From: Photobacterium malacitanum
Lineage (GTDB): Bacteria; Pseudomonadota; Gammaproteobacteria; Enterobacterales; Vibrionaceae
Direction of reading: 5' to 3'
Assembly: GCF_900185615.1 (NCBI RefSeq)
Contig: NZ_FYAK01000001.1
Location: 715,701-779,700 of the forward strand
DNA: 64,000 bases
The position numbers were made by a program, and so were the translations under genes. Shown in pieces: positions 9,916 through 19,981 of this stretch. The stretch's first letter is position 1; each line of letters begins with the position of its first letter. Under the pieces are notes generated by a model. That model was given only the letters and a program-made list of their open reading frames with translations. It made no database searches and had not been told where the DNA came from.

Positions 9916-11196
9916 CTAAACACTTAAGCCCTGAAGCTTAGTAAAATAATCAGGAAAAGTTTTTGAGGTACATTTAGGATCATTAATTGTTACAGGAGTA
10001 TCACTTAAAGCCACCAGCGAAAAACACATTGCCATACGATGATCATCATAAGTGTCAATTTGAGCATGGTTCAATGTTGTTGGTGGTGTAATAGTAATAT
10101 AATCACTGCCCTCTTCAACTATTGCGCCAACTTTACGTAATTCAGTCGCCATAGCAGCTAAGCGATCTGTTTCTTTCACACGCCAGTTGTAAACATTACG
10201 AATCGATGTTGTGCCTTTAGCGAATAATGCCGTTGTTGCAATTGTCATTGCCGCATCAGGTATGTGATTAAAATCCATATCAACAGCAGTTAATTCACCA
10301 CAACGTGCAATAACATAATCATCGCCCCACTCGATATCAGCCCCCATTGCAGCCAATGCATCTGCAAATTGAATATCACCCTGAATACTCTTTTTACCAA
10401 TACCGGTAACTTTCACTGCACCGCCTTTAATCGCAGCTGCAGCTAAGAAATACGACGCCGAAGAAGCATCGCCTTCAACCAATAAGTCGCCAGGGGAAAC
10501 ATAGCTTTGATTACCTCGAACGACGAACTGTTGATAATTATGATTGTCAACTTCAACCCCAAACTGGGCCATAATATGTAGCGTAATATCAATATAAGGT
10601 TTTGATACTAAATCACCTTTAATACTAATTACAGTATCAGCTTGCGCTAAAGGTGCAGCCATTAAGAAAGCAGTTAAAAACTGACTTGATATCGAGCCAT
10701 CAATTTCAACTTCACCGCCTTGCAGACCAGTACCAATAATCTTTAAGGGTGGGTAGTTTTCATTCTCAAGATAGGCAATATCTGCACCAGCACTACGGAG
10801 CGCATCAACAAGGTGACCAATTGGGCGCTCTTTCATGCGCGGTTCACCGGTTAGTGTATATTCACCAGCCCCTAGGCATAGTGCGGCAGCTAAAGGACGC
10901 ATTGCCGTGCCAGCATTACCTAAATATAACTCAAGCGGCTTTGACGAGCTAAAGGCCTGACCTAAACCATCAACTTCACATTCTGTTTTATCGGCAGATA
11001 AACGATAATTAACCCCAAGTTGCTTTAATCCATTAAGCATATGGCGAATATCATCGCTATCTAATAAGTTAGTTAGCCGTGTAGTTCCTTTCGCTAATGC
11101 TGCTAATAATAAAGCACGATTCGATACACTTTTTGAACCCGGTAGGTTCACTTCACCGTTAACTTTGGCAATCGGCGCTAGGGTTAAACTTTCCAT
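9916..11196 (-). CDS. aroA: 5-enolpyruvylshikimate-3-phosphate synthase
   Basis: A 426-residue enzyme that joins shikimate 3-phosphate and PEP in the route to chorismate, so it feeds the trp genes of this window. Class I motifs are present: [18 protein letters not shown] (residues 19-36), [24 protein letters not shown] and the C-terminal [10 protein letters not shown]. Length and motifs are those of the glyphosate-sensitive class I enzyme. serC, its usual partner, is not adjacent here but lies at 18632-19714. Confidence 0.97.
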   Translation of the reverse strand: MESLTLAPIAKVNGEVNLPGSKSVSNRALLLAALAKGTTRLTNLLDSDDIRHMLNGLKQLGVNYRLSADKTECEVDGLGQAFSSSKPLELYLGNAGTAMRPLAAALCLGAGEYTLTGEPRMKERPIGHLVDALRSAGADIAYLENENYPPLKIIGTGLQGGEVEIDGSISSQFLTAFLMAAPLAQADTVISIKGDLVSKPYIDITLHIMAQFGVEVDNHNYQQFVVRGNQSYVSPGDLLVEGDASSASYFLAAAAIKGGAVKVTGIGKKSIQGDIQFADALAAMGADIEWGDDYVIARCGELTAVDMDFNHIPDAAMTIATTALFAKGTTSIRNVYNWRVKETDRLAAMATELRKVGAIVEEGSDYITITPPTTLNHAQIDTYDDHRMAMCFSLVALSDTPVTINDPKCTSKTFPDYFTKLQGLSV

Positions 11197-11369
11197 TGAT
11201 TATTCTTCCAATCCTAATTTTTCTTATCTAGCAGAGTACCCAATAATGTCACAGTTATCTAGCGGCAGTTTTTTTAGTATTTGATAACTTGGTTTAATAT
11301 TGTTCCACCATCAGCACAGTAATTACGGTAAAGTAGTAAAATATGACAACGGTGAATATTGGAGTAAGA

Positions 11370-11798
11370 ATGAGTGCCGTAACACCGATGGTTGGAATTG
11401 GAATTATTATTGTAAACCAGCAAGGACAAATATTAATCGGTAAACGTAAAAATAGTCATGCACCGTATTACTCGATTCCAGGTGGCCATATGGAGTTAGG
11501 TGAGACGTTTAGCCAATGTGCTATTCGTGAAGTAGAAGAAGAAACCGGGCTAACTATTTACGAACCACAAGTGATTGCTGTAACGAATAACCTCGCCACC
11601 TATCACGAATCCGGTAAACATTATATTAGTGTCGCTCTACTCGCGACACAATTTAGCGGTCAATTAACCTTAAAAGAACCGGATAAATGCGAGGGATGGT
11701 TATGGGTTGATCCGACTCAAGTGCCCTCACCACAATTTGATGCAAGTGAACAATCAATTCAGTGCTATTTAGAACAACAATTTTGCATTAATGACTAA
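11370..11798 (+). CDS. Nudix hydrolase
   Basis: A 142-residue Nudix-fold protein. The Nudix box is complete (GHMELGETFSQCAIREVEEE then TGL), so a metal-dependent pyrophosphohydrolase activity is expected; the GKRKNSHAPYYSIPGG segment resembles small nucleotide-triphosphate hydrolases, but the substrate cannot be read from sequence. I chose the ATG at 11370 because TTGGAG lies about 7 bases upstream; an ATG at 11343 has no such site. It stands alone and converges on the DUF5666 gene. Confidence 0.85.
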   Translation: MSAVTPMVGIGIIIVNQQGQILIGKRKNSHAPYYSIPGGHMELGETFSQCAIREVEEETGLTIYEPQVIAVTNNLATYHESGKHYISVALLATQFSGQLTLKEPDKCEGWLWVDPTQVPSPQFDASEQSIQCYLEQQFCIND

Positions 11799-11830
11799 TC
11801 ACCATCAATAAAAAATCGAAACTCTTAAAT

Positions 11831-11866
11831 ACCTCAAGCGTCTTAAATATAAGAGACGCTTGAGGT
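11831..11866. terminator. Bidirectional hairpin between the Nudix and DUF5666 genes
   Basis: A perfect 13-base inverted repeat (ACCTCAAGCGTCT / AGACGCTTGAGGT) with a 10-base loop lies between two converging genes. T-rich sequence on both sides is modest, so the terminator role is inferred mainly from position and stem strength. Confidence 0.65.
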
Positions 11867-11876
11867 TCGAGGTTAT

Positions 11877-13025
11877 TTAATCATCTTCACGCTCGATTTC
11901 ACGTGCAACGTTTTTACCGTTAATGATTACCCCCTCAACTTCAACACGGAAGCCACCGATATTATCTTTATTTAAACCATCATCAAACTCAGTGTAAGCA
12001 TCAATATAGATCTTTCGTTGATTTAAACCAATAGTAAACATACCTTCACTATCGACGTTTGATGCAATACCTTTGTATTCAAATTCATGCCAAGAGTCAC
12101 CAAAATCACCATCGAAATCATTTTCAAATTCAATCTCGCGCGCGATGCCGTTCAGTGCTGTAACTTCAATCCTCACTCCAACATTTAAGTTAGCTTTAGT
12201 GCCATCTTCAAAGCGAGTGACTCCTGTCACCATAAATCGACCACGGGCATTTAACTCAAACTGGCTTTTATCACGGCTAACCCAGGTTACAACACCTTCA
12301 ATTTCATTGTCATTATCAAAATCATCATAGGTTTCGACTTCAACTTCCGCGGCATTAAAGGTGTTACCACTCATTTGACCTTTTACTTCAACCCACTGAC
12401 CATTTTGCAATTTCGTATTATCTTCAATTACGGCACCGCTATAATCAACGTTAGTTGCAGCACCTAATACAAATGATTTAACGTTCGAATCTAGTGCTGA
12501 TAAGCGCCCTTCAACTTCATACTGCCCAACAATACCCTCATGCTCAAATTTCACGACTGAAAGTACTTTATAGCCAAGGCCAGCGTCAGTTGCTTGTGGT
12601 AGCGATGACACCATCACCCAATCGCCAACGTCAATATGTTGATTAAGGCGGAACTTTAATGTCGCACCATTAACAACAAATGTTGACTTAGCACGATCAA
12701 TATTTGTAACCCTACCCACCATGGTTGGTTCTAATTGAACTTGTGCCCCGACTTTTGATGAAGTAGAAACAGCAACCATCATGTCTTGTTGAAGATCATT
12801 AATTGTAAACTGGGTATCTGTACCATACGCGACTGACGCTACATTATAACTGTGACCATTAACTTCTATCGTATTAGCGCCAACATTAACGGCATTAATT
12901 GTACCTTGAACAGCTTGTGGTTTTGTCTCAACAGGTGGTTGAGGTGCTGCACTATCATCACCGCCGCCACCGCCACAACCAGTAACAACGAGACCAATTA
13001 ATGTCGCCAATGTGATTTTCTTCAT
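11877..13025 (-). CDS. DUF5666-type lipoprotein
   Basis: A 382-residue protein with a lipoprotein signal peptide: MKKITLATLIGLVVTGC with the lipobox Cys at about residue 17, followed by a Gly5 linker and a Pro-rich spacer. The mature part contains repeated small beta-domains with the pattern V-x-G-x-V and I-D-V-G-D-W-V, which I read as DUF5666 units. The C-terminus is very acidic (EFENDFDGDFGDSWHEFEYKG). The ATG at 13025 has AAAAAGG upstream. It is divergent from the response regulator gene (gap 100 bases), so it is a likely target of that two-component system. Molecular function unknown. Confidence 0.75.
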   Translation of the reverse strand: MKKITLATLIGLVVTGCGGGGGDDSAAPQPPVETKPQAVQGTINAVNVGANTIEVNGHSYNVASVAYGTDTQFTINDLQQDMMVAVSTSSKVGAQVQLEPTMVGRVTNIDRAKSTFVVNGATLKFRLNQHIDVGDWVMVSSLPQATDAGLGYKVLSVVKFEHEGIVGQYEVEGRLSALDSNVKSFVLGAATNVDYSGAVIEDNTKLQNGQWVEVKGQMSGNTFNAAEVEVETYDDFDNDNEIEGVVTWVSRDKSQFELNARGRFMVTGVTRFEDGTKANLNVGVRIEVTALNGIAREIEFENDFDGDFGDSWHEFEYKGIASNVDSEGMFTIGLNQRKIYIDAYTEFDDGLNKDNIGGFRVEVEGVIINGKNVAREIEREDD

Positions 13026-13125
13026 GAATACAAACCTTTTTATGAACAAATTATGAATATTGTTTTATTGGAGCGTATACTACTGCCTCAAACGTGAAGT
13101 ATTCGTGAAGAGCGAAATAAAAAAG

Positions 13126-13797
13126 ATGAAAATTCTTATTGTTGATGATAATCATCAGATTGTTGAAACGATTGCAGATTACTTAGAGCTAGAAGGTATA
13201 ACTGCTGATTGTGCTTATCATGGCCAAGCAGCACTCTCTTTTATTGAAAATAACCATTATGACGTCATCATTATGGATATTATGATGCCTAAAATAGATG
13301 GTATTGTGGCCGTTCAAAAAATCCGTAATGATCTCTACTGCGGTACGCCAATTTTGTTCTTAACCGCCAAAGATACTCTTGAAGACAAAGTTGCTGCATT
13401 TAAAGCAGGTGGTGATGATTACTTATTAAAGCCATTTGCAATGGAAGAACTGTGCTTACGCTTATATGCTTTAGCTAATAGAGGTCCAAGACAAGACATT
13501 GGCCTATTAAAATTCGCTGATATTGTAATGAATAACCGCAGTGATGAAGTCAGTCGCGATGGAAAAATCATTAAGTTAAGCCGGATTCAATTTAAAATAC
13601 TCAAAGTATTACTGCATCATGCCCCCAATATTGTTAGTCGTCAGCAAGTAATCGATGCTGTTTGGGGCGATGAATCCCCGTCTAGTGATGCCCTACGCAG
13701 CCATATCTATGGATTACGAAATGCGATTGATAAAGATTTTGCCACTTCACGATTAGAGACCATTCATGGACAAGGTTACCGTATCAAAGCAGCATAA
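13126..13797 (+). CDS. OmpR/PhoB-family response regulator
   Basis: A 223-residue response regulator. Receiver domain (about 1-115): acidic pair DD near residues 7-8, phospho-acceptor Asp in IIMDIMMP (about residue 51), Thr in LTAKD and Lys in LLKPF. A winged-helix DNA-binding domain follows, ending in TIHGQGYRIKA. The start is uncertain: the ATG at 13126 (MKILIVDDN) fits the family best, but a GTG at 13105 would add seven residues (VKSEIKK). Its 3' end overlaps the kinase gene by 32 bases. Divergent from the DUF5666 lipoprotein gene, which suggests a shared control region at 13026-13125. Confidence 0.88.
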   Translation: MKILIVDDNHQIVETIADYLELEGITADCAYHGQAALSFIENNHYDVIIMDIMMPKIDGIVAVQKIRNDLYCGTPILFLTAKDTLEDKVAAFKAGGDDYLLKPFAMEELCLRLYALANRGPRQDIGLLKFADIVMNNRSDEVSRDGKIIKLSRIQFKILKVLLHHAPNIVSRQQVIDAVWGDESPSSDALRSHIYGLRNAIDKDFATSRLETIHGQGYRIKAA

Positions 13798-15016
13798 TTT
13801 CCCCAGCATTTATCGTAAAGTCGGTTTAAGCTTTGGATTAATGACATTTGGCATGTTTGTTCTATTCTGGGTTGTTATCTATATCGCAGAAAACCAATTA
13901 GAAGTAATTAGCCTTCATCATTGGTTAGACAAAGAATCAAGCCAATATGTTATCGACTATAAAGAAATGGGTGATAACGCTCCACTGCCTAATAACAGTG
14001 AGTTTAAAAGTTACTGGAGTGAAAAATCATTACCAAATTGGTTAAAAAAATATAATCAACCCGGCTTTTTTGAACATCTGCGCGGCACTGAGGATAAACA
14101 TTTTTTAGTATTTGATCATCCCTCAGGAAGAGGGTTGATGTATGTTATTTATCAAGATGATGCTGATGATTACCTTGATGATTATGAAGATAGTCTCCAT
14201 TATTTCACGTTTATTTTTGGGCTATTACTCTCATTAATCATGGGGGGATACAGCTTTTATTTTGTACGTTCTTTATCACAGCCATTAGCGAAAATAGATC
14301 AGAAAATTCGCCAAATGCCACCAGATCAACCCTCTTTTGAGGTTGAAACCCAGTACCGGGAAACTCGTGAAATTGAACAAGCATTACTTGATAGTAAAAA
14401 TAATATTGCTGGATTTTTTCAACGTGAAAAAGAATTTAGCCGTTTTGCATCTCATGAACTGCGTACACCAATCATGATTATTCAGGGATCGACAGATTTA
14501 CTCAATAAAGTCCCTAATCAACCCAATGTCGCTAAAAAAGCCATTAATCGATTACATCAAGCCAGTGATGATATGCGGATTCTAACTGAAACTTTTCTAT
14601 TATTAGGCAAAGAGTCAATTGAGGGGCATCATTTTACTCAATGCCATCTTGCCGATCAGCTACATCAGCAATTAGTGGTTATGGAACCTTTATTTGCCAA
14701 ACAGGATGCAAGCTACTATCTTGAGATTAATCACGCCGCAACGATTAATGCGCCGCTCAGTTTTATTACTATTATTATTAATAATCTAATCAAAAATGCA
14801 TTTAGCTATAGTATTGGAGATATAGAAATAAAATTAACCCATGATCGCTTAACAATCATCAATCGCCATGATGGTAATGAAATTTATAACCAAGGTTATG
14901 GGTGTGGATTAGTGATTGTGCAACGTATTTGTGAGCGTATGCAGTGGCCATTCACGATAACTGATAACGAGGTTACTTTTACCGCCGAGGTCACTTTTTC
15001 ACATCCACAAGCATAA
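13766..15016 (+). CDS. Membrane sensor histidine kinase
   Basis: About 416 residues: TM1 at residues 20-42, a periplasmic sensor of about 100 residues, TM2 at 145-167, a linker, and HisKA with FSRFASHELRTP (His near residue 229). In the ATPase domain the N box (INNLIKNAF) and G2-like GYGCGLVIVQ are present, but the G1 region reads IINRHDG with Asn where Asp is usual. Just before TM2 the periplasmic part carries an acidic run (DDADDYLDDYED) that could bind a cation. This layout recalls Vibrio CarS, a calcium-responsive kinase; that identity is only a suggestion. The start at 13766 overlaps the regulator gene. Confidence 0.85.
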   Translation: MDKVTVSKQHNFPSIYRKVGLSFGLMTFGMFVLFWVVIYIAENQLEVISLHHWLDKESSQYVIDYKEMGDNAPLPNNSEFKSYWSEKSLPNWLKKYNQPGFFEHLRGTEDKHFLVFDHPSGRGLMYVIYQDDADDYLDDYEDSLHYFTFIFGLLLSLIMGGYSFYFVRSLSQPLAKIDQKIRQMPPDQPSFEVETQYRETREIEQALLDSKNNIAGFFQREKEFSRFASHELRTPIMIIQGSTDLLNKVPNQPNVAKKAINRLHQASDDMRILTETFLLLGKESIEGHHFTQCHLADQLHQQLVVMEPLFAKQDASYYLEINHAATINAPLSFITIIINNLIKNAFSYSIGDIEIKLTHDRLTIINRHDGNEIYNQGYGCGLVIVQRICERMQWPFTITDNEVTFTAEVTFSHPQA

Positions 15017-15031
15017 GTTAAGGAATAATGG

Positions 15032-15556
15032 ATGCCTACTTATATTAAATGGTTTTATTGTATTTGTTGCTTGAGTCTACTAACTGGCTGTACAACTGGT
15101 AAGCCTAATAACGTTGAACCTATTACACATTTTGATGTAAATCGCTATTTAGGCCAATGGTATGAAATAGCAAGATTAGATCATAGCTTTGAACGCGGTT
15201 TAGAACAGGTAACGGCCACTTATAGTTTAAATCCAGACAAGAGTATTAAAGTGATTAATCGAGGCTTTAATATTACCGACCAGCAATGGCAACAAGCACA
15301 GGGTAAAGCAAAATTTGTCGAACAGCCTAATATTGGCCATCTAAAAGTATCCTTCTTTGGGCCTTTTTATGGTAGCTATATTATCTTTGCGCTTGAAAAG
15401 GATTATTCTGCAGCATTGGTGAGCAGCTATAATTATGACTATTTATGGATTTTAGCACGCAACAAAACCCTCTCCTCAACAGTACTTAATAAATATCTTA
15501 CTCTTGCACAACAAGCAGGGTTTAATACCGATAAATTAATTTACCCTCAACAGTAA
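15032..15556 (+). CDS. blc: Blc-type outer-membrane lipocalin
   Basis: A 174-residue lipoprotein: signal peptide with lipobox LLTGC near residue 20, then a lipocalin barrel with the GxW motif (RYLGQWYEIARLDHSFERG) and the closing YDYLWILARNKTLS segment. Bacterial lipocalins of this type bind lysophospholipids or fatty acids at the outer membrane. It starts 15 bases after the kinase stop, so it is probably the third gene of the two-component operon; envelope stress is a plausible theme. Confidence 0.9.
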   Translation: MPTYIKWFYCICCLSLLTGCTTGKPNNVEPITHFDVNRYLGQWYEIARLDHSFERGLEQVTATYSLNPDKSIKVINRGFNITDQQWQQAQGKAKFVEQPNIGHLKVSFFGPFYGSYIIFALEKDYSAALVSSYNYDYLWILARNKTLSSTVLNKYLTLAQQAGFNTDKLIYPQQ

Positions 15557-15574
15557 CATCGCTATTTTTATGTT

Positions 15575-15610
15575 CAATAACAGCTTAATTTGCAATATAA
15601 GCTGCTATTG
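15575..15610. terminator. Hairpin between blc and the TauE/SafE gene
   Basis: Arms CAATA-CAGCTTA and TAAGCTG-TATTG pair over 12 bases with one internal mismatch and a 10-base loop, between two converging genes. The right arm reaches to 3 bases from the end of the minus-strand gene. Confidence 0.6.
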
Positions 15611-15612
15611 TT

Positions 15613-16338
15613 CTAACTAAACACATGTAAACCTTGTGATAATGAAACGACTGCAGATAAAGAGCATAGTACTAATACGCCGTATTGCATCACCTGCTTT
15701 TTAATTTTATGACGAACACGAAATGCAATAACACTGGCAATAATAGGTGCAGGCAGTAGCCAAATAATGCTAGTAAAATCAACCATCGTAAACCGTCCAG
15801 AATAATGCAACGCAATCAATGAAATAATATTGGTTAAACAGAAAAAAGCCGCCAAATTAGCACGAATAGTTTCTGGTTCTTCATTCTGCATTAATAAAGC
15901 AATTGGTGGGCCGCCAATACCGGTCGCAGTACCTGTCACACCTGAAATTAAACCGCCAATAAATAAATTAATTGATGTTGGCGCTAATCGTAATTTCGCT
16001 AAACTTAAAATTACCGCTGCTAAAACTGTAACTCCCAACATGATTTCTAATTGATCGGTAGTGATTACCATCAGAACATAAGCAGCAATCAGTGTTCCTG
16101 GTAGTCGCCCCAAAAAAGCAAAAATTAAAAACCGCAATGATAAAGCATGCCGATATTGATACCACACAATTGCCGACATAAACATGCCGATAACAACAAT
16201 CGCACTCGGCATTAACCGTGGCTCAAGCATCAAAATAAATGGTCCAGCAACGACTCCCATGCCAAAACCAAGTGTACTTTGGATAAAACATCCACCAATA
16301 AAAACTAATAAACAAACAAAAAAGATAAGTGGATCCAT
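15613..16338 (-). CDS. TauE/SafE-family permease
   Basis: A 241-residue, very hydrophobic protein with about eight membrane helices and the two family repeats: GGCFIQSTLGFGMGVVAGPF near residue 15 and SGVTGTATGIGGPPIALLM near residue 135. Members move sulfite, sulfoacetate or other small anions; the substrate here is unknown. It is a single-gene unit in the minus direction. Confidence 0.88.
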   Translation of the reverse strand: MDPLIFFVCLLVFIGGCFIQSTLGFGMGVVAGPFILMLEPRLMPSAIVVIGMFMSAIVWYQYRHALSLRFLIFAFLGRLPGTLIAAYVLMVITTDQLEIMLGVTVLAAVILSLAKLRLAPTSINLFIGGLISGVTGTATGIGGPPIALLMQNEEPETIRANLAAFFCLTNIISLIALHYSGRFTMVDFTSIIWLLPAPIIASVIAFRVRHKIKKQVMQYGVLVLCSLSAVVSLSQGLHVFS

Positions 16339-16435
16339 AACATTCTTATACAGTGAAAGAGTGTCAGTGATCCTACTCTTTATTTTTACTCATAAAGTAA
16401 AAACCACACCATAAAAATGAAATATTACATTGCAA

Positions 16436-18484
16436 CTACACTACAAAATCATTACTAGATTCAGTTACTGTTTTCGACCACGTTAATGCATCATCAAGTG
16501 GCATCGGTTTAGCAAAATAAAAACCTTGGCAGATATCAATACCACACTGTTTGACAAATTGTTTTTCGGCTCGAGTTTCAACCCCTTCAGCAACCAAAAC
16601 ACAACCGGTTACTTCACTGATTTTTGCTAATAATTGATATAAATTTCTCTCGCGTTCATTGTCAATATTAAAAAGTAATGAACGATCTAACTTTACTTTA
16701 TCAAAGTTAAACTTGAGTAAATGTGGAAAAGAAGCATAACCTGAACCAAAGTCATCAATCGCAACAGTTATCCCTAATGCTTGTAATACAGCAATATTTT
16801 CAGAAACCAGCTTATCATTATCAATAATAGCTTCTTCTGTGATCTCTATTTCTAAGTTTAATGGTGAAATGTTATAAAAACTCAACCGCTCAACAATGTA
16901 AGCCACGATATGTTTATCTGAAATGGTTTCTGTTGAGATATTAATAGCTACTTTGCAATTAAGTGTTAATGGCATTTTTTGCATGTCGACCAACACTAAA
17001 TCAATGACCATTTTATCAAGTTGTTTCATCGCACCTAATTGCTGAAAGTCTTGAATAAAGAGTGGCGGTAATAGTTTACCATCTGAATCTTTATAACGAA
17101 TAAGTGATTCAAAAGAGAAACCTGGATTATTATTCAAATAGATTTGAGGCTGATAATACATGACAAATTCACCGTGACTCAGCATTCGGCTGACACGACG
17201 GCTAATATCATGCTTACTTATATAGCTAGTCATTGCTTGAGTAACATCACCTAAAAATAATTTTAGTGTACTACGGCCTAATTCATGCTGCCGGCTTATA
17301 GCCATATTATTGCTTTCGCTTTGTCCAACGAAATGTAAATAAAATGGTCGATAAATAGCAATGCCAATAATAACTACCACCAGCTGTAATACCACTCCAG
17401 AAAAACTGTGCTGAGTAGCAATATAACCACTAATCAATGGCGGTGTCATCCAATCAACAATGGTACTCACAGGGTTTACCAATCCAATCGTCATTGCGCT
17501 ATACACAACTACAAAACTCACTAATGGTACAAATACAAAAGGAACAATTAATATAGGATTAAAAATAATGGGTAAACCAAATAACAACAGCTCATTAATA
17601 TTAAAAATGACTAACGGTAATGCCGATAACGCTAATGTAATATGCCTTCTTTCTTTTGAAAATAATAATACACATAATAATAAACTTATGGTATTTCCTG
17701 AGCCTCCAATTGATAAAAAAGCATCATAAAAACCCTGCCCTAGTATATTTAAAGCAGCGTCTCCAGCTTGCCAATCGGCAATATTTTGCTGAGTATTTTC
17801 AAATAACTGTTGTTTTGCTCTGAATAGAAAGTTATGACCGTTTATACCAATGGCCCCTAATAAGCCTAAAACAAATTGATAGGCTAAACCACCATAAAAA
17901 GTCAATGGATTGAGAGAGATATCATGGCGAACGTCTCTACTTAACTCGATAATAATCGTTGTGAATTTTGCTAAAAAAACAGTTAACAGAAGAAAACAAA
18001 AAAAGTGTAATACATGTTTATAAAGCGTACTTACAAAGTCAATTCGAGATGGATCTAATGGAAAAAGACGAAAAGAAATACAGCAGATTGCAGAAATCAT
18101 TGCAGCGAGTAAGGCAATCAACGGATTATTAGGTAATCCTGTCTGTGCTGATACTAATGCATTAGGCACTGATACTGCAATGAAGAGTAGTAATGAATAT
18201 GGTACAACCACCATTGCATTTACGCCATGCTTTGTAGCGATATAATAACTAGTGATCAAACATAATGCTATCGGGTAGATACCAATTAAGAGATTAGAAA
18301 AATAAAAGAAGATATTAGCTAAATCGCTAAATTTAACCCAATTTAAGCCGTAACCAACAAATAACGTAATCGCATTACAAATAATCAGAGGCAGTAATAA
18401 TAAAAATACAACTGAAATATCACGAATATATTCGTTGTAATATGATTTTAATACTGGGCTTTTGCGCATATATTCACATAACAA
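16436..18484 (-). CDS. PTS EIIC-like membrane domain fused to an EAL phosphodiesterase domain
   Basis: A 682-residue fusion. Residues about 20-385 form a multi-helix membrane domain resembling the lactose/cellobiose EIIC family (CelB/ChbC): GINGHN near 211, IGGSGNT near 260 and FNINELLLFGLPIIFNPIL near 295 correspond to the conserved sugar-site motifs. Residues about 435-675 are an EAL domain with the catalytic set apparently complete: ESLIR, INIS, EITEEAI, DDFGSGY, VKLD, EGVET and CQGFYF. No EIIA or EIIB domain or PTS gene is nearby, so sugar sensing coupled to c-di-GMP breakdown is more likely than transport; this is inference. ATGs at 18484 and 18469 are both possible starts. Confidence 0.85.
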   Translation of the reverse strand: MLCEYMRKSPVLKSYYNEYIRDISVVFLLLLPLIICNAITLFVGYGLNWVKFSDLANIFFYFSNLLIGIYPIALCLITSYYIATKHGVNAMVVVPYSLLLFIAVSVPNALVSAQTGLPNNPLIALLAAMISAICCISFRLFPLDPSRIDFVSTLYKHVLHFFCFLLLTVFLAKFTTIIIELSRDVRHDISLNPLTFYGGLAYQFVLGLLGAIGINGHNFLFRAKQQLFENTQQNIADWQAGDAALNILGQGFYDAFLSIGGSGNTISLLLCVLLFSKERRHITLALSALPLVIFNINELLLFGLPIIFNPILIVPFVFVPLVSFVVVYSAMTIGLVNPVSTIVDWMTPPLISGYIATQHSFSGVVLQLVVVIIGIAIYRPFYLHFVGQSESNNMAISRQHELGRSTLKLFLGDVTQAMTSYISKHDISRRVSRMLSHGEFVMYYQPQIYLNNNPGFSFESLIRYKDSDGKLLPPLFIQDFQQLGAMKQLDKMVIDLVLVDMQKMPLTLNCKVAINISTETISDKHIVAYIVERLSFYNISPLNLEIEITEEAIIDNDKLVSENIAVLQALGITVAIDDFGSGYASFPHLLKFNFDKVKLDRSLLFNIDNERERNLYQLLAKISEVTGCVLVAEGVETRAEKQFVKQCGIDICQGFYFAKPMPLDDALTWSKTVTESSNDFVV

Positions 18485-18574
18485 GAGAAATGAATGCTAG
18501 ATTATATATATCAAATATTAATGCTCAATCAAAAACATTGTAACTAGATATTATTTTGATGCTTTTTATAAAAA

Positions 18575-18601
18575 AAAATACACACTCGCTGTGTGTATTT
18601 T
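18575..18601 (-). terminator. Rho-independent terminator of serC
   Basis: An 11-base perfect stem (AAAATACACAC / GTGTGTATTTT) with loop TCGCT. On the minus strand it ends with a long T run, 31 bases after the serC stop, and insulates the downstream EIIC-EAL gene. Confidence 0.9.
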
Positions 18602-18631
18602 TATTAATGATAACCAAAACTTTTGTTTTAA

Positions 18632-19714
18632 TTAGGCGTTATTTTTTTCAAACATTAGCATAAAGTCAACTAACGCTTGTACACCTTCTAATGGCATCGC
18701 ATTATAAATAGAAGCACGCATACCACCTACCACACGATGCCCTTTCAATGCTTTTAATCCTGCAGTATCTGCTTGAGCTAAAAATACATCATCCAGTTCG
18801 GGATTTTTCAATTGAAATGGTACATTCATCACTGAGCGATTATCAGCATGAACGTCATTAATGTAGAAATCAGAATGATCGATAAAATCATATAATAATT
18901 TTGCTTTTGCTAAATTACGCTGCTCCATTGCAGCAACGCCACCAACACTTTTAAGCCATTTAAACACTTCACCCGCTAAATACCATGCAAAGGTAGGTGG
19001 CGTATTAAACATCGATTCTTTATCAACTAAAACGGTATAGTCTAAAATACTCGGTAGGATTGATTTTGCTTTACCTAATAAATCATCACGCACAATAACA
19101 ATCGTTAATCCCGCAGGACCAATATTTTTTTGAGCGCCCGCATAAATGACGCCATATTTAGACACATCAATTTGACGTGATAAAATAGTTGAAGACATAT
19201 CAGCGACAATAGGTTTATCGGTAATAGGTAAGTCACGGATTTCTATGCCATCAATGGTTTCATTAGGACAAAAATGCACAAAGGCTGCATCTTCTGAAAG
19301 CGTCCACTCACTGGCAGGTAAAATAGCCTTTTTACCGTCTTTAACGTAAGTAATATCAACACTGTTTGGTTGGCAATATTTCGATGCTTCTTCTATAGCA
19401 CTGTGTGCCCAAAAACCACCATCCATATAATCGGCTGTTTCAGCATCACCTAAAAGGTTTAACGGTACTGCTGCAAATTGACCTCGCGCACCACCATGAC
19501 AGAACAGTACATGGTAATTAGCGGGTATATTGAGTAGTTCACGTAGATCTCGTTCTGACTGAGCGGCAACCGCAAGAAATTCTTTACTACGATGGCTTAT
19601 TTCCATAACGGAAGTGCCTAACCCCTGCCAGTTAATGAATTCTTGCTGGGCTTGCGCCATTACATCAGCGGGGATCATTGCCGGTCCGGCACAAAAGTTA
19701 TAAACCTTATCCAT
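18632..19714 (-). CDS. serC: Phosphoserine aminotransferase
   Basis: A 360-residue PLP enzyme that makes 3-phosphoserine, and also serves pyridoxine synthesis. The N-terminal FCAGPAMIP motif and the PLP-binding Lys in [13 protein letters not shown] (about residue 196) are intact, and the length is close to E. coli SerC (362). It lies downstream of gyrA on the same strand but is separated by the gyrA terminator. In enterobacteria serC is next to aroA; here the two are about 7 kb apart. Confidence 0.97.
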   Translation of the reverse strand: MDKVYNFCAGPAMIPADVMAQAQQEFINWQGLGTSVMEISHRSKEFLAVAAQSERDLRELLNIPANYHVLFCHGGARGQFAAVPLNLLGDAETADYMDGGFWAHSAIEEASKYCQPNSVDITYVKDGKKAILPASEWTLSEDAAFVHFCPNETIDGIEIRDLPITDKPIVADMSSTILSRQIDVSKYGVIYAGAQKNIGPAGLTIVIVRDDLLGKAKSILPSILDYTVLVDKESMFNTPPTFAWYLAGEVFKWLKSVGGVAAMEQRNLAKAKLLYDFIDHSDFYINDVHADNRSVMNVPFQLKNPELDDVFLAQADTAGLKALKGHRVVGGMRASIYNAMPLEGVQALVDFMLMFEKNNA

Positions 19715-19931
19715 AATGTTGTACTTGCTCCTGCTCGAGTTACAAAATAAAAAGTGACTACTTCATAAAGCTAATAACACCATACGTTATACTGCTTTTA
19801 GCATTACAAAACAGACATTAACAATAAATCTCAACATTGTGATAGAGATCATTTATTTATTTTTACACCTTTATTGCGCAACTTTAAAGGTTTAATTCAA
19901 GATTCCTTAGCTTATCAATATGAAGATAAAA

Positions 19932-19957
19932 AAAACGCAGCTCAATGGCTGCGTTTT
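19932..19957 (-). terminator. Rho-independent terminator of gyrA
   Basis: A 10-base perfect stem (AAAACGCAGC / GCTGCGTTTT) with a 6-base loop, flanked by A on the plus strand so that the minus transcript ends in a T run. It lies 24 bases past the gyrA stop. Confidence 0.92.
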
Positions 19958-19981
19958 ATTTAGAATAAAGCCCTATAAGAC

